Assembly: GCA_039034015.1 (NCBI GenBank)
Contig: JBCCBM010000010.1
Coordinates: forward strand, 1-64,000
Direction: 5' to 3'
Origin: Acuticoccus sp039034015
Lineage (GTDB): Bacteria > Pseudomonadota > Alphaproteobacteria > Rhizobiales > Amorphaceae
Length of the DNA: 64,000 bases
Part shown: positions 33,392 through 41,272 of the stretch, piece after piece
Layout of the letters: every line of letters begins with the position of its first letter
Numbering within the stretch: position 1 is the first letter of the stretch
The notes under the pieces: model-generated
Told to the model about the DNA's origin: nothing
Database searches by the model: none
The model's input: the letters and a program-made list of their open reading frames with translations, nothing else
Program-made: the position numbers and the translations under genes

Positions 33392-35605
33392 TCAAGCACG
33401 AAAACGGTTCGTTTTTGCAAAGCCCTGGGGCGCCATGCGGCCGGCGGTCGCCCGCTCGCCGCAGTACTCCATCAGCTCGGCGAGGGACCGCGTAAAATTG
33501 CGCCCACCGTTCACCCAGGTGAGGCCCGCCGCGCCGTCAAACGTCACAATGTCGGAGAGGCCGCCGTCGCGGTACCGCTGGAGGCGCACGCCGCGGCCCT
33601 TGGCAAGGGTCGGCACCTGCTCGATGGGGAAGACCAAAAGTTTGCGGTTCTCGCCCACCACCGCCACATGGTCGCCCGCAACGCGCACCATCGTCAGCGC
33701 CACATCGCCCTTGGCCGGGCTCATCACCTGCCGCCCACGCTTGGTGGTGGCGACAAGATCCTCCCCCGCCACCTGGAAGCCGCGGCCCACCTTGGACGCG
33801 ACCAGCCACGTCGCCGCCTCATCGTGCCGCTCCAGCGCGGCGACCTCAACGCCGCCCTCAAGCTCCAAAAGCAGGCGCAGAGGCTCGCCATTGCCGCGCC
33901 CGCCGGGGAGTCTATCAACGCCAAGCGTATAAACGCGCCCATCGGTGGTGAGCACCAAAAGCTTGTCCGTCGTTTCCGCCGGGAACCAGGTGCCAAGCCC
34001 GTCACCCTCGCGGAACGAGAAGCCGGAGGCATCCTTGGCGTGCCCCTTCAGCGTGCGGATCCACCCCTTGTCGGACAGCACCACCGTCACCGGCTCGCGC
34101 TCAATCATCGCCTCGGCGACATCGGCAAGGTTGGTGACCGGCGCGGTGGCAAAATCGGTCCGCCGGCGGCCAAGTTCAGTGTCTTTGCCAAAATTCGTCT
34201 TGATGTCGGTCACAGTGGCCGACACGCGCGCCCACTGCTTTTCGTCGCTCGCCAGAAGTGCCTCAAGCTCGCCGCGCTCGGCGGTCAGCCGCTCGTGCTC
34301 GCGGCGGATCTCCATCTCCTCCAGCCGGCGGAGCGAGCGAAGGCGCATGTTGAGGATCGCCTCCACCTGCACCTCCGTGAGGCGAAACTCGGCCACCAAC
34401 TCCGCCTTGGGATCGTCCGCCTCGCGGATGATTTGAATCACCCGGTCAAGATCGAGGTAGACGATGAGGTAGCCGTCCAGCACCTCAAGCCGGTGCACCA
34501 CCTTGGAAAGGCGGTGGCGCGCGCGGCGCACCGTCACGTCCTTCAAATGGTCAAGCCAGGCGCGGATCACCTCCACAAGACCCACCACCCGCGGCACCTG
34601 GCCGGCCATCAACACATTCATGTTGAGCGGGATGCGGCTTTCCAGATCCGTGAGCTTAAAGAGGCTCTCCATCAAAAGCGCGGCGTCCACGGTCTTGGCC
34701 CGCGGCTCGATGACGATGCGCACATCCTCCGCGCTCTCATCGCGAATATCGCCCATCAGCGGGAGCTTCTTTGCCTCAAAAAGCTCCGCAATCCGCTCGA
34801 TCAATCGCCCTTTTTGGACCTGATAGGGAATTTCGGTGACCACAATTTGCCACGTCCCGCGCGACAGCTCTTCAATCGACCAGCGCGAGCGGGTGCGAAA
34901 GCCGCCGCGCCCCGTGCGGTAGGCCTCGGCAATGGCGTCCGCCGGCTCCACGATGATGCCGCCGGTCGGAAAATCAGGCCCCGGGATGCGCTCCAGCATC
35001 GCCCCCAGCCCGGCATCCGGGTGTTTGATGAGGTGGAGCGCCGCGTCCGCAATCTCGGCCGCGTTGTGGGGCGGCACGTTCGTCGCCATTCCCACCGCAA
35101 TGCCCGACGAGCCGTTCGCCAAAAGGTTGGGGAAGGCGCCCGGCAGCACCACAGGCTCGCTCTCGGACCCATCATAGGTGTCGCGAAAGTCGACCGCATC
35201 TTCGTCGAGCCCATCCAAGAGCCGCTTGGCCACATCGGTGAGCCGCGCCTCGGTGTAGCGCATGGCGGCCGCGCCATCGCCATCGACGGTGCCAAAATTG
35301 CCCTGCCCGTCCACCAGCGGGTAGCGAACGGCAAAATCTTGGGCAAGGCGCACCAGCGCGTCGTAGACCGCGGTGTCGCCGTGGGGGTGGAACTTGCCGA
35401 TGACGTCGCCCACCACACGGGCGGACTTTTTGAATGCCTGGCCGGGGTCGAGCCGCAATTGGCGCATGGCAAACAAAAGCCGGCGGTGGACGGGCTTTAG
35501 GCCATCGCGCACGTCCGGGAGCGCGCGGTGCATGATGGTCGACAGCGCGTAGGCAAGGTAGCGCTCTTCCAGCGCCTCCTTCAGATCGATGTCGTCATCA
35601 CTCAT
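33392..35605 (-). CDS. parC: DNA topoisomerase IV subunit A
   Basis: A 737-residue type IIA topoisomerase subunit that decatenates daughter chromosomes with ParE. The catalytic tyrosine is Tyr117 (AAMRYTEARL). The winged-helix/quinolone region FHPHGDTAVYDALV lies at 72-85, with Thr78 and Asp82 at the positions equivalent to E. coli Ser80 and Glu84. The C-terminal beta-pinwheel repeats follow residue 490. Its start overlaps the SOUL-protein stop by 4 nt. It ends the rpoZ-to-parC block and is followed immediately by ccdAB. Confidence 0.96.
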   Translation of the reverse strand: MSDDDIDLKEALEERYLAYALSTIMHRALPDVRDGLKPVHRRLLFAMRQLRLDPGQAFKKSARVVGDVIGKFHPHGDTAVYDALVRLAQDFAVRYPLVDGQGNFGTVDGDGAAAMRYTEARLTDVAKRLLDGLDEDAVDFRDTYDGSESEPVVLPGAFPNLLANGSSGIAVGMATNVPPHNAAEIADAALHLIKHPDAGLGAMLERIPGPDFPTGGIIVEPADAIAEAYRTGRGGFRTRSRWSIEELSRGTWQIVVTEIPYQVQKGRLIERIAELFEAKKLPLMGDIRDESAEDVRIVIEPRAKTVDAALLMESLFKLTDLESRIPLNMNVLMAGQVPRVVGLVEVIRAWLDHLKDVTVRRARHRLSKVVHRLEVLDGYLIVYLDLDRVIQIIREADDPKAELVAEFRLTEVQVEAILNMRLRSLRRLEEMEIRREHERLTAERGELEALLASDEKQWARVSATVTDIKTNFGKDTELGRRRTDFATAPVTNLADVAEAMIEREPVTVVLSDKGWIRTLKGHAKDASGFSFREGDGLGTWFPAETTDKLLVLTTDGRVYTLGVDRLPGGRGNGEPLRLLLELEGGVEVAALERHDEAATWLVASKVGRGFQVAGEDLVATTKRGRQVMSPAKGDVALTMVRVAGDHVAVVGENRKLLVFPIEQVPTLAKGRGVRLQRYRDGGLSDIVTFDGAAGLTWVNGGRNFTRSLAELMEYCGERATAGRMAPQGFAKTNRFRA

Positions 35606-36243
35606 GTGAGCGGGATGATCACCTCGTTGCGGCGGAGGAAGGGGATCCGCCAGGGGGGGTCATAAAACGCGGTGCGCGCGGGGCCTGCGGCGACGAGCCC
35701 CTCCGCGTCCATAAAGGCTTTTAGCGTGTCGGTGGCCGCGCTGATGTCATTTTCCGACGCTATCCCCGAAAATCGGATGGCGGCCACGCGCTCCGCCGGC
35801 CGCTCGGTGATCACAATCTCATCGTTGGTGGGCGCGGGCAGCGTTTCGGGGCGATAACTGGCCGGCATCACAAAGCTGATGCGCCACATTCCCTCGCCCA
35901 CCGGCGCGGTGATGACGGGCGCGGCACGGTCGATCGCCTCCCCCTCCGGCTCGGCAATCACGGGCGCGGTCATCGAAATCTTTTCGGCCGGCCGATTGTC
36001 GCCAAAAATGAAGCCGGCGAGGGGCGAAAAGCCCCGGCTTGCCGCGCGGTCGCGCGTGCCAGACACGGTGACGCTTGCGGTGAGCATCGGCGCATAGGCG
36101 CGCACCTCGATGGCCCCGTCCTCTGCCTCCACGCGGTACTCCGGCGTTTCGATGCCCGCCATCGTCCACTCCGTCCACAACACGCCCGCCGCCACAATGA
36201 GCGCCAGAACGCCAAACCCCACGGCAAACCACTTCATCGGCAC
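35602..36243 (-). CDS. SOUL-family heme-binding protein
   Basis: A 213-residue protein with an N-terminal hydrophobic anchor (WFAVGFGVLALIVAAGVLW). The SOUL fold follows: ETPEYRVEAEDGAIEVRAY at the start, the conserved GFSPLAGFIFGDN and KISMTAPVI blocks in the middle, and the final WRIPFLRRNEVIIPL. Its exposed location is likely the periplasmic side of the membrane. Heme binding is known for some relatives, but the cellular function in bacteria is unsettled. It overlaps parC by 4 nt and sits 12 bp after a small membrane protein gene. Confidence 0.88.
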   Translation of the reverse strand: MPMKWFAVGFGVLALIVAAGVLWTEWTMAGIETPEYRVEAEDGAIEVRAYAPMLTASVTVSGTRDRAASRGFSPLAGFIFGDNRPAEKISMTAPVIAEPEGEAIDRAAPVITAPVGEGMWRISFVMPASYRPETLPAPTNDEIVITERPAERVAAIRFSGIASENDISAATDTLKAFMDAEGLVAAGPARTAFYDPPWRIPFLRRNEVIIPLT

Positions 36244-36255
36244 CTCCCCTTCAGT

Positions 36256-36648
36256 TCAGGTGGGCGCCGCGCCGCTGCGGGGAAGCCACCGGTTGGTGAG
36301 GCGAACGGCCGCATAACCCGCCAGCGGCCCAGCCACGAGCGCGGCGAGCCCAAGCGGATAAAACACCAAGAAGAGCGCGCCCACGCAAAGCCCGGCCGTC
36401 GTCCCACCGGCCGGGCTCAGCCCCGCCCCGCGGTCCAGGATCAACCACGCCAAAACCCCCGACCCCCACGCAATCGGAACGCCGATGACGCCGGCAAAGA
36501 ACATGACCGCGACAACCCCGTTGAGGGTGCCGCTGTCAACATTCCCCTCAACAAGGACCGCAGCCACCACAAGGAGCGCCGACACGCTGACCCAGCCGAC
36601 AACAGAGGCAATGGTGCTTCCCACAACCGCGCGCAACAGCACAATCAT
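36256..36648 (-). CDS. Small four-helix membrane protein of unknown function
   Basis: A 130-residue, very hydrophobic protein with four predicted membrane helices (about 5-32, 42-70, 83-110 and a short last one). It has no polar motif that suggests an activity. Its ATG overlaps the recO stop by 4 nt, which supports a real, translated gene inside the core operon. I do not recognise the family. Confidence 0.7.
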   Translation of the reverse strand: MIVLLRAVVGSTIASVVGWVSVSALLVVAAVLVEGNVDSGTLNGVVAVMFFAGVIGVPIAWGSGVLAWLILDRGAGLSPAGGTTAGLCVGALFLVFYPLGLAALVAGPLAGYAAVRLTNRWLPRSGAAPT

Positions 36649-37370
36649 CGCGGCAACGCCTTCACCACGGCGCGCACAAAGCGCTCCCGCTCCGGCGGGA
36701 GGGGCTTGTTGGCAAGGGCGGCAATGTTGGTGGACACAAAATATCCCGTCAGGCGAAAGCCGGCGTCGGCCCCTTTGGCATCCATCGGCCCGTCATCCAC
36801 CAGGAAGGATGGAAGGGGCAAGAGCCGATCCGCATAGGGCGCGGCCGCCGCCGCGCAGACCGCACGGCCCGTGCGCGGGGAGACATGGGTGAGGTTCTCC
36901 GCCGCGCCCGTTGCCGCGCACTCCGAGAGGTCGAGCCCGAACCCGAATTCTGAGAGGAGGATGATCTCGAACCGGATGCCCGCCTCCGCCGCCGCGGGCG
37001 CCAGGGCAAAGGCATCCACCAGCGCGTTCGCGGCCGCATAAAGCCGGGGGTGCGGGTCGCGCTCGGGCAAAAAGGCGAGGAGCGCGGCCATGGACTGGAG
37101 GCCGAATGCGCCGAACGCGTGCTCCATCACAAGGCCGGCGCGGGCGCTCACGAGTTCGACGGCCAGCGTGCCGAGCTGCTCCGCGGACCGGCCGCGCCAT
37201 TTGGCGGCGACGATGTTGCCGGGCTGGAGCGTTGCGCGCAGCGTTTTGCCCCGCGCGCCGCGGACCATGCCCGCAACGCGCCCTTGGCTCGGCGTCAGAC
37301 ATTCGACAATTTTGGACGATTCGCCGAAGGGGCGGGCCGACAGCACCAGCGCGTCGTCGCTCCACTCCAT
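36645..37370 (-). CDS. recO: DNA repair protein RecO
   Basis: A 241-residue mediator that loads RecA onto SSB-coated gaps with RecR. The N-terminal OB fold starts MEWSDDALVLSARPFGESSKIVECLT, followed by GRVAGMVRGARG. The C-terminal helical domain includes FEIILLSEFGFGLDLSECAATG. The four-Cys zinc site of some RecO proteins is absent, with only isolated cysteines. Position after era and before parC is a common alphaproteobacterial order. Confidence 0.93.
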   Translation of the reverse strand: MEWSDDALVLSARPFGESSKIVECLTPSQGRVAGMVRGARGKTLRATLQPGNIVAAKWRGRSAEQLGTLAVELVSARAGLVMEHAFGAFGLQSMAALLAFLPERDPHPRLYAAANALVDAFALAPAAAEAGIRFEIILLSEFGFGLDLSECAATGAAENLTHVSPRTGRAVCAAAAAPYADRLLPLPSFLVDDGPMDAKGADAGFRLTGYFVSTNIAALANKPLPPERERFVRAVVKALPR

Positions 37371-37371
37371 G

Positions 37372-37857
37372 TCAGTCGCGAAGGGGCCGGTGATACTCGG
37401 TGAAGGGCCGCGTGAAGCGCACGCCGTTCAGCGTGTGGGTGCAACAGGGGCACGTGGGGTTCAGCTGCTCCGGCCCCACCGTCTCGTCCACCAGTTTGAG
37501 GATCCCGTCCTCCACAAAAAGCCCGGTCCAGTAGGTAGATTCCCCAACGCCCACAATCGCGCGCTTTTCCGCCTCGCTGCGCGCCACAAGGTGCCAAATC
37601 GGTTCTTCCTGGTCGAGGCGGGCTATTGCCTCTTGGTGAACCGCGTCGAAGGGTTCGCCCACCTTGGAGACCAGAAAACGGTAGAGTGGCGTGTAGTCCC
37701 GCCCGCGCTCGACCCCTTGGCGCATGGCGCCGTTGCGCGGGTCGGCGTCGGTCCGTTTGCCGTGCCTGCGGTGGCGAAAATCGGGGCCGGACTTGTGCCA
37801 CACGTTCCGCGCCCGCGTGTTCACCTTGCGCCAAAGGGGTTTTTTCTCGCCTCTCAT
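37372..37857 (-). CDS. Conserved-looking protein of unknown function between era and recO
   Basis: A 161-residue protein. It has a strongly basic N-terminus (KKPLWRKVNTRARNVWHK, then RHRRHGKR), a middle with YTPLYRFLVSKVGEPFDAV, and a C-terminal Cys cluster NPTCPCCTHTL that could bind a metal. The basic tail suggests RNA or ribosome contact, but this is inference. The ATG at 37857 lies 26 bp after era; the longer frame would overlap era. It ends 1 bp from the recO start. I recognise no named family. Confidence 0.7.
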   Translation of the reverse strand: MRGEKKPLWRKVNTRARNVWHKSGPDFRHRRHGKRTDADPRNGAMRQGVERGRDYTPLYRFLVSKVGEPFDAVHQEAIARLDQEEPIWHLVARSEAEKRAIVGVGESTYWTGLFVEDGILKLVDETVGPEQLNPTCPCCTHTLNGVRFTRPFTEYHRPLRD

Positions 37858-37883
37858 CGCCCAGAGGTGGGGAGCTTGGCCGC

Positions 37884-38774
37884 TCAGTTCGAGGGGTCGA
37901 GGCGCATTTCGCGGTAGCGCTCCGGGTCCTCGGTCCATTTCGGGCGGACTTTGACGAAGAGGAAAAGGTGCACCTTTGCCCCCGCAAGGGTCGCAATTTT
38001 GGCGCGCGCCGCCATCGAGATCCCGCGGATGGCAGCGCCCTTTTCCCCCAGCACAATCTTCTTTTGGCCCTCCCGCTCCACAAAGACCACCTGCTCAATG
38101 CGGATGGAGCCATCGCGCAGGCGCTTCCAGGCCTCGGTCTCCACGGTGATCGCATAAGGGAGCTCATCATGGAGCCGCAGCGTCAGCTCTTCCCGTGTAA
38201 TCTCGGCCGCCAGTTGCCGCACCGGCACGTCCGAGACCTGATCCTCGGGGTAAAGCCAGGGCCCCTCCGGCATTTTTGCGGCGAGCGCTGCGAGGAGATC
38301 GCCGACCCCGTCGCCGTTTTTGGCGCTGATCATGTAGGTGGCGGAAAAGCGGCCCGTGGCGTTCAACGTTTGTGTCAGCGCAAGGAGCGCCTCGCGGGGG
38401 ATGAGGTCGATCTTGTTGAGGATGAGGATTTTTTCCCGCCCCACCTCATCGAGCGCCTCCAGGATGGCAGCGTTTTCCTCATCGACGCCCCGGCGCGCGT
38501 CAATGAGCAGGCACACCACATCCGCATCGCCCGCCCCGGTCCACGCGGTCTTGACCATCGCGCGGTCGAGCCGGCGCTTGGGCGCAAAGATCCCGGGCGT
38601 GTCCACGAGGACGATCTGCGCGTCCCCCGCAATGGCGATGCCGCGCACGAGGGCGCGCGTCGTCTGCACCTTGTGGGTGACGATGGAGATTTTTTGCCCC
38701 ACCAGGGCGTTGACGAGGGTGGATTTGCCCGCGTTGGGCGCGCCGATGAGGGCGACGAAGCCGCAAGTGGTCAT
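37884..38774 (-). CDS. era: GTPase Era
   Basis: A 296-residue essential GTPase that matures the 30S subunit by binding the 16S rRNA 3' end. G1 is GAPNAGKST at residues 11-19, G3 DTPGI, G4 NKIDL and G5 ISAKNG. The C-terminal KH domain carries VFVEREGQKKIVLGEKGAAI. It overlaps the rnc stop by 4 nt (ATGA), so RNase III and Era are translationally coupled, as in many bacteria. Confidence 0.97.
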   Translation of the reverse strand: MTTCGFVALIGAPNAGKSTLVNALVGQKISIVTHKVQTTRALVRGIAIAGDAQIVLVDTPGIFAPKRRLDRAMVKTAWTGAGDADVVCLLIDARRGVDEENAAILEALDEVGREKILILNKIDLIPREALLALTQTLNATGRFSATYMISAKNGDGVGDLLAALAAKMPEGPWLYPEDQVSDVPVRQLAAEITREELTLRLHDELPYAITVETEAWKRLRDGSIRIEQVVFVEREGQKKIVLGEKGAAIRGISMAARAKIATLAGAKVHLFLFVKVRPKWTEDPERYREMRLDPSN

Positions 38775-39451
38775 GCCTCTTCCGGCGCCGCTTCAAGGGC
38801 CGCGCGGGCCGCATTTTGCTCCGCCTCGCGCTTGGAGCCGCCCTCGCCGCGGCCAAGAACGCCATGCTCGCCCACCACCTCGATCACAAAATGGGGCTTG
38901 TGGTCGGGCCCTGTGCGGGCGCGCAAAACATAGTCGGGCGGCGGGCTGCCATCGGCCTGGATGCGCTCTTGCAGTGCAGTTTTTGGGTCCCGCTCGGGCT
39001 TTTCGTCCGCGATGAGATCGGCCCACACGGAAAGCACCACTCGCTCGGCCGCGGGAAAGCCTGCGTCGAGGTAAATGGCGGCGAGCACCGCCTCGCACGC
39101 ATCGGCCAAAATTGCGGTTTTCTTGCGCCCGCCCGATGAGGCCTCGGCCTGGCCAAGCTTGAGCGCCTTGTCGATGCCGAGCCGCAGCGCAACCTCGGCG
39201 CAGGTCTCTTTGCGCACAAGCGCGTTGAGCCGGCGCGCGAGCCCCCCTTCATCCGACCGCGGATAGCGCGCGAAGAGGGCGGAGGCGATGGCAAGGCCGA
39301 GCACGCGGTCGCCCAAAAACTCAAGCCGTTCGTAGCTTTCGCCGCGGCCCGAATTGTGGGCGCTCGCGTGGACGAGCGCGCGCTCCAGCAGGCGCCGGTC
39401 ACCAAAGCGGTGGCCGAGCGCGGCTTCCAACGACGCTAACGGATCCAACAT
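38771..39451 (-). CDS. rnc: Ribonuclease III
   Basis: A 226-residue endonuclease cutting double-stranded RNA, including rRNA precursors. The signature ERLEFLGDRVL is at residues 41-51, with a second acidic cluster in ADACEAVLAAIYLDAGF. The C-terminal double-stranded RNA-binding domain ends in GGSKREAEQNAARAALE. The ATG at 39451 lies 13 bp past the lepB stop. The longer frame would start within lepB and is rejected. Confidence 0.97.
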   Translation of the reverse strand: MLDPLASLEAALGHRFGDRRLLERALVHASAHNSGRGESYERLEFLGDRVLGLAIASALFARYPRSDEGGLARRLNALVRKETCAEVALRLGIDKALKLGQAEASSGGRKKTAILADACEAVLAAIYLDAGFPAAERVVLSVWADLIADEKPERDPKTALQERIQADGSPPPDYVLRARTGPDHKPHFVIEVVGEHGVLGRGEGGSKREAEQNAARAALEAAPEEA

Positions 39452-39464
39452 CGGACCCGCACAC

Positions 39465-40217
39465 TTAGAGGACGGTGAAGATTCTGTTCCATCGCACGGA
39501 GGTCGGCCAATTCCACACCTCCCAAATGGGGCTCCCCTCACGAATTGAGAAGAACAAGATCTCAGCCCGGCCTACGAAATTTTCGTACGGCACATATCCG
39601 ACGAAATTTTGGGCACGACTGTCGGTGGAGTTGTCCCGATTGTCGCCCATCATGAAATAATGGCCTTCGGGGACGACGTAGACGCCGGTGTTGTCGAAAA
39701 GGGCGTTGTCGGCCGTGTCGAGCACCTCGTAGGAGACGCCGTTGGGCAGCGTCTCGCGGAACCGGCGCGCGCGCACCTCCCGCCCGTTGAGGCCCACATC
39801 CACAAAATCGTCGATCTGTTCCCGGTCCACGGGGCGGTCGTTGATGTGAAGGTGCCCGTCAATCATCTGAATGCGATCACCCGGCAGACCCACCACACGC
39901 TTGATGTAATCGGTCGCATTGTCCCGCGGGAGCTTGAAGACGGCAATGTCGCCCCGCTCAGGCTCGGACCCGAAGACGCGCCCCGGGATTGGCACGATGC
40001 CGAACGGGAACGAATATTGCGAATATCCGTAGGAGTATTTTGACACGAACAGATAATCGCCCACCAGCAACGTCTCAACCATGGAGGCGGACGGGATGTT
40101 GAACGGCTGGAACAGGAAGGTTCTGATAACCAGTGCAATCAGGAGAGCCTGAAAAATGACTTTGATGGTGTCGTACAGGCCGCTCTCACGCTCCGCTTTC
40201 TTCGCCACGCTCTTCAT
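39465..40217 (-). CDS. lepB: Signal peptidase I
   Basis: A 250-residue membrane-anchored Ser/Lys protease that removes signal peptides of secreted proteins. One N-terminal helix (about residues 19-36) anchors it. The nucleophile is Ser45 in IPSASM and the general base Lys106 in DYIKRVVGLPGD. The box D/E signature GHYFMMGDNRDNSTDSR is intact. It lies between acpS and rnc, the standard order. Confidence 0.97.
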   Translation of the reverse strand: MKSVAKKAERESGLYDTIKVIFQALLIALVIRTFLFQPFNIPSASMVETLLVGDYLFVSKYSYGYSQYSFPFGIVPIPGRVFGSEPERGDIAVFKLPRDNATDYIKRVVGLPGDRIQMIDGHLHINDRPVDREQIDDFVDVGLNGREVRARRFRETLPNGVSYEVLDTADNALFDNTGVYVVPEGHYFMMGDNRDNSTDSRAQNFVGYVPYENFVGRAEILFFSIREGSPIWEVWNWPTSVRWNRIFTVL

Positions 40218-40318
40218 TCACCTTCGCTAAAAACACAGCGCACGCGGGGGCGCCTTGGGGGGGCAGGTTGCCGCACGCCACGGCTCACATAGTCCGGCCG
40301 GGCAAAGCGCGCAACAAA

Positions 40319-40720
40319 TCAGGTTGTGGGCAGCGCTTCGATCACCACAAACGCCTGCGCGTAAGGGTGATCATCGGTCATGGTGAGGTGGATGTGCGGG
40401 GCAAAGCCGTCCGGCACGATGCGCGCCAAACGCGCCGCCGCACCGCCTGAAAGCGCCATGGTGGGCTGGCCGGAGGGGCGGTTTTCCACCGCCATCTCCC
40501 GCCAGGCGACCCCCATGCGAAGGCCCGAGCCCAGCGCCTTTGACATCGCCTCCTTGGCGGCAAACCGCTTGGCGTAGGTGGCCGCTTTGTGGGGTCTTCG
40601 GTTGGCGCGCGCCTGCTCCACCGGGGTGAACACGCGCTTTTCAAACCGCTCACCAAAGCGTGACAGCGTTTGTTCAATGCGGCGAATGTCGCAAAGGTCG
40701 CTCCCGATCCCGATGATCAC
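40319..40720 (-). CDS. acpS: Holo-[acyl-carrier-protein] synthase
   Basis: A 133-residue phosphopantetheinyl transferase that activates acyl carrier protein. Mg-binding residues are Asp8 in IGIGSDLCDI and Glu57 in FAAKEAMSKAL. The C-terminal HLTMTDDHPYAQAFVV is also typical. The GTG at 40720 overlaps the stop of the DUF2062 gene by 4 nt. The longer frame (to 40861) is antisense-like sequence inside that gene. It is followed by lepB after 101 bp. Confidence 0.95.
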   Translation of the reverse strand: MIIGIGSDLCDIRRIEQTLSRFGERFEKRVFTPVEQARANRRPHKAATYAKRFAAKEAMSKALGSGLRMGVAWREMAVENRPSGQPTMALSGGAAARLARIVPDGFAPHIHLTMTDDHPYAQAFVVIEALPTT

Positions 40721-41268
40721 GCGCGCGCCTTTGCCGCCAGCCGCTCGGCCCGCATCTTTTGCGCAACCGCCACGGCCGAGCGGGTGAGAACGTAAAGCAC
40801 CGGGCCAATCACAAAACCCATGGCAACGCCCCCTACAATCATCGGTTTTAGCGTTGGCCACAGGAGGCCGAAGGACGAGGTCAAAAGGTCGAACGACAGC
40901 TCAATCTCGGCGGGGGTCGCAGCGCCCGGCACGCGGCCGAGGATCCACGTGCCAATCTCGTAGGACGAGAGCCAAATGAGCGGGAAGGTGAGCGGATTGC
41001 CGATCGCGGTGCCAAGGGCGGCCGCCAGCAGCGATCCGCCAATCACCCAGGCAAGCGCAAAGGCCAGCAAAAAGTGGAAGCCCACCAGCGGTGTGCACGA
41101 GGCAAACGCCCCCGCCGCCACGCCCGCCGCAATCGCATGGGGCGACGCGTTCAGCCGCAGCACCCGGCGCTTAAAATACTGGAACGAACGCGTGAACGAC
41201 CGGCGCGGCCAGGCGGCGATGCGGAACTTTTCGCCGAACGAGGGTTTTCTGCGGCGGGCGAAGAGCAT
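40717..41268 (-). CDS. DUF2062 membrane protein
   Basis: A 183-residue inner-membrane protein of the DUF2062 family. A basic N-terminus (MLFARRRKPSFGEKF) precedes LRLNASPHAIAAGVAAGAFASCTPLVGFHFLLA and NPLTFPLIWLSSYEIGTWIL, the conserved family blocks. Three hydrophobic segments are predicted. The function is unknown; this location between rsh and acpS is common in Rhizobiales-like genomes. The ATG at 41268 lies 4 bp past the rsh stop. Confidence 0.87.
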   Translation of the reverse strand: MLFARRRKPSFGEKFRIAAWPRRSFTRSFQYFKRRVLRLNASPHAIAAGVAAGAFASCTPLVGFHFLLAFALAWVIGGSLLAAALGTAIGNPLTFPLIWLSSYEIGTWILGRVPGAATPAEIELSFDLLTSSFGLLWPTLKPMIVGGVAMGFVIGPVLYVLTRSAVAVAQKMRAERLAAKARA

Positions 41269-41272
41269 GGCG

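Noticed and set aside
33371..35500. 709-codon frame antisense to parC
   Set aside because: Shadow of parC with high His/Arg content; parC itself is unambiguous.
40721..40861. 47-codon N-terminal extension of acpS
   Set aside because: It overlaps the DUF2062 gene out of frame; the GTG with 4-nt overlap at 40720 gives the family N-terminus.
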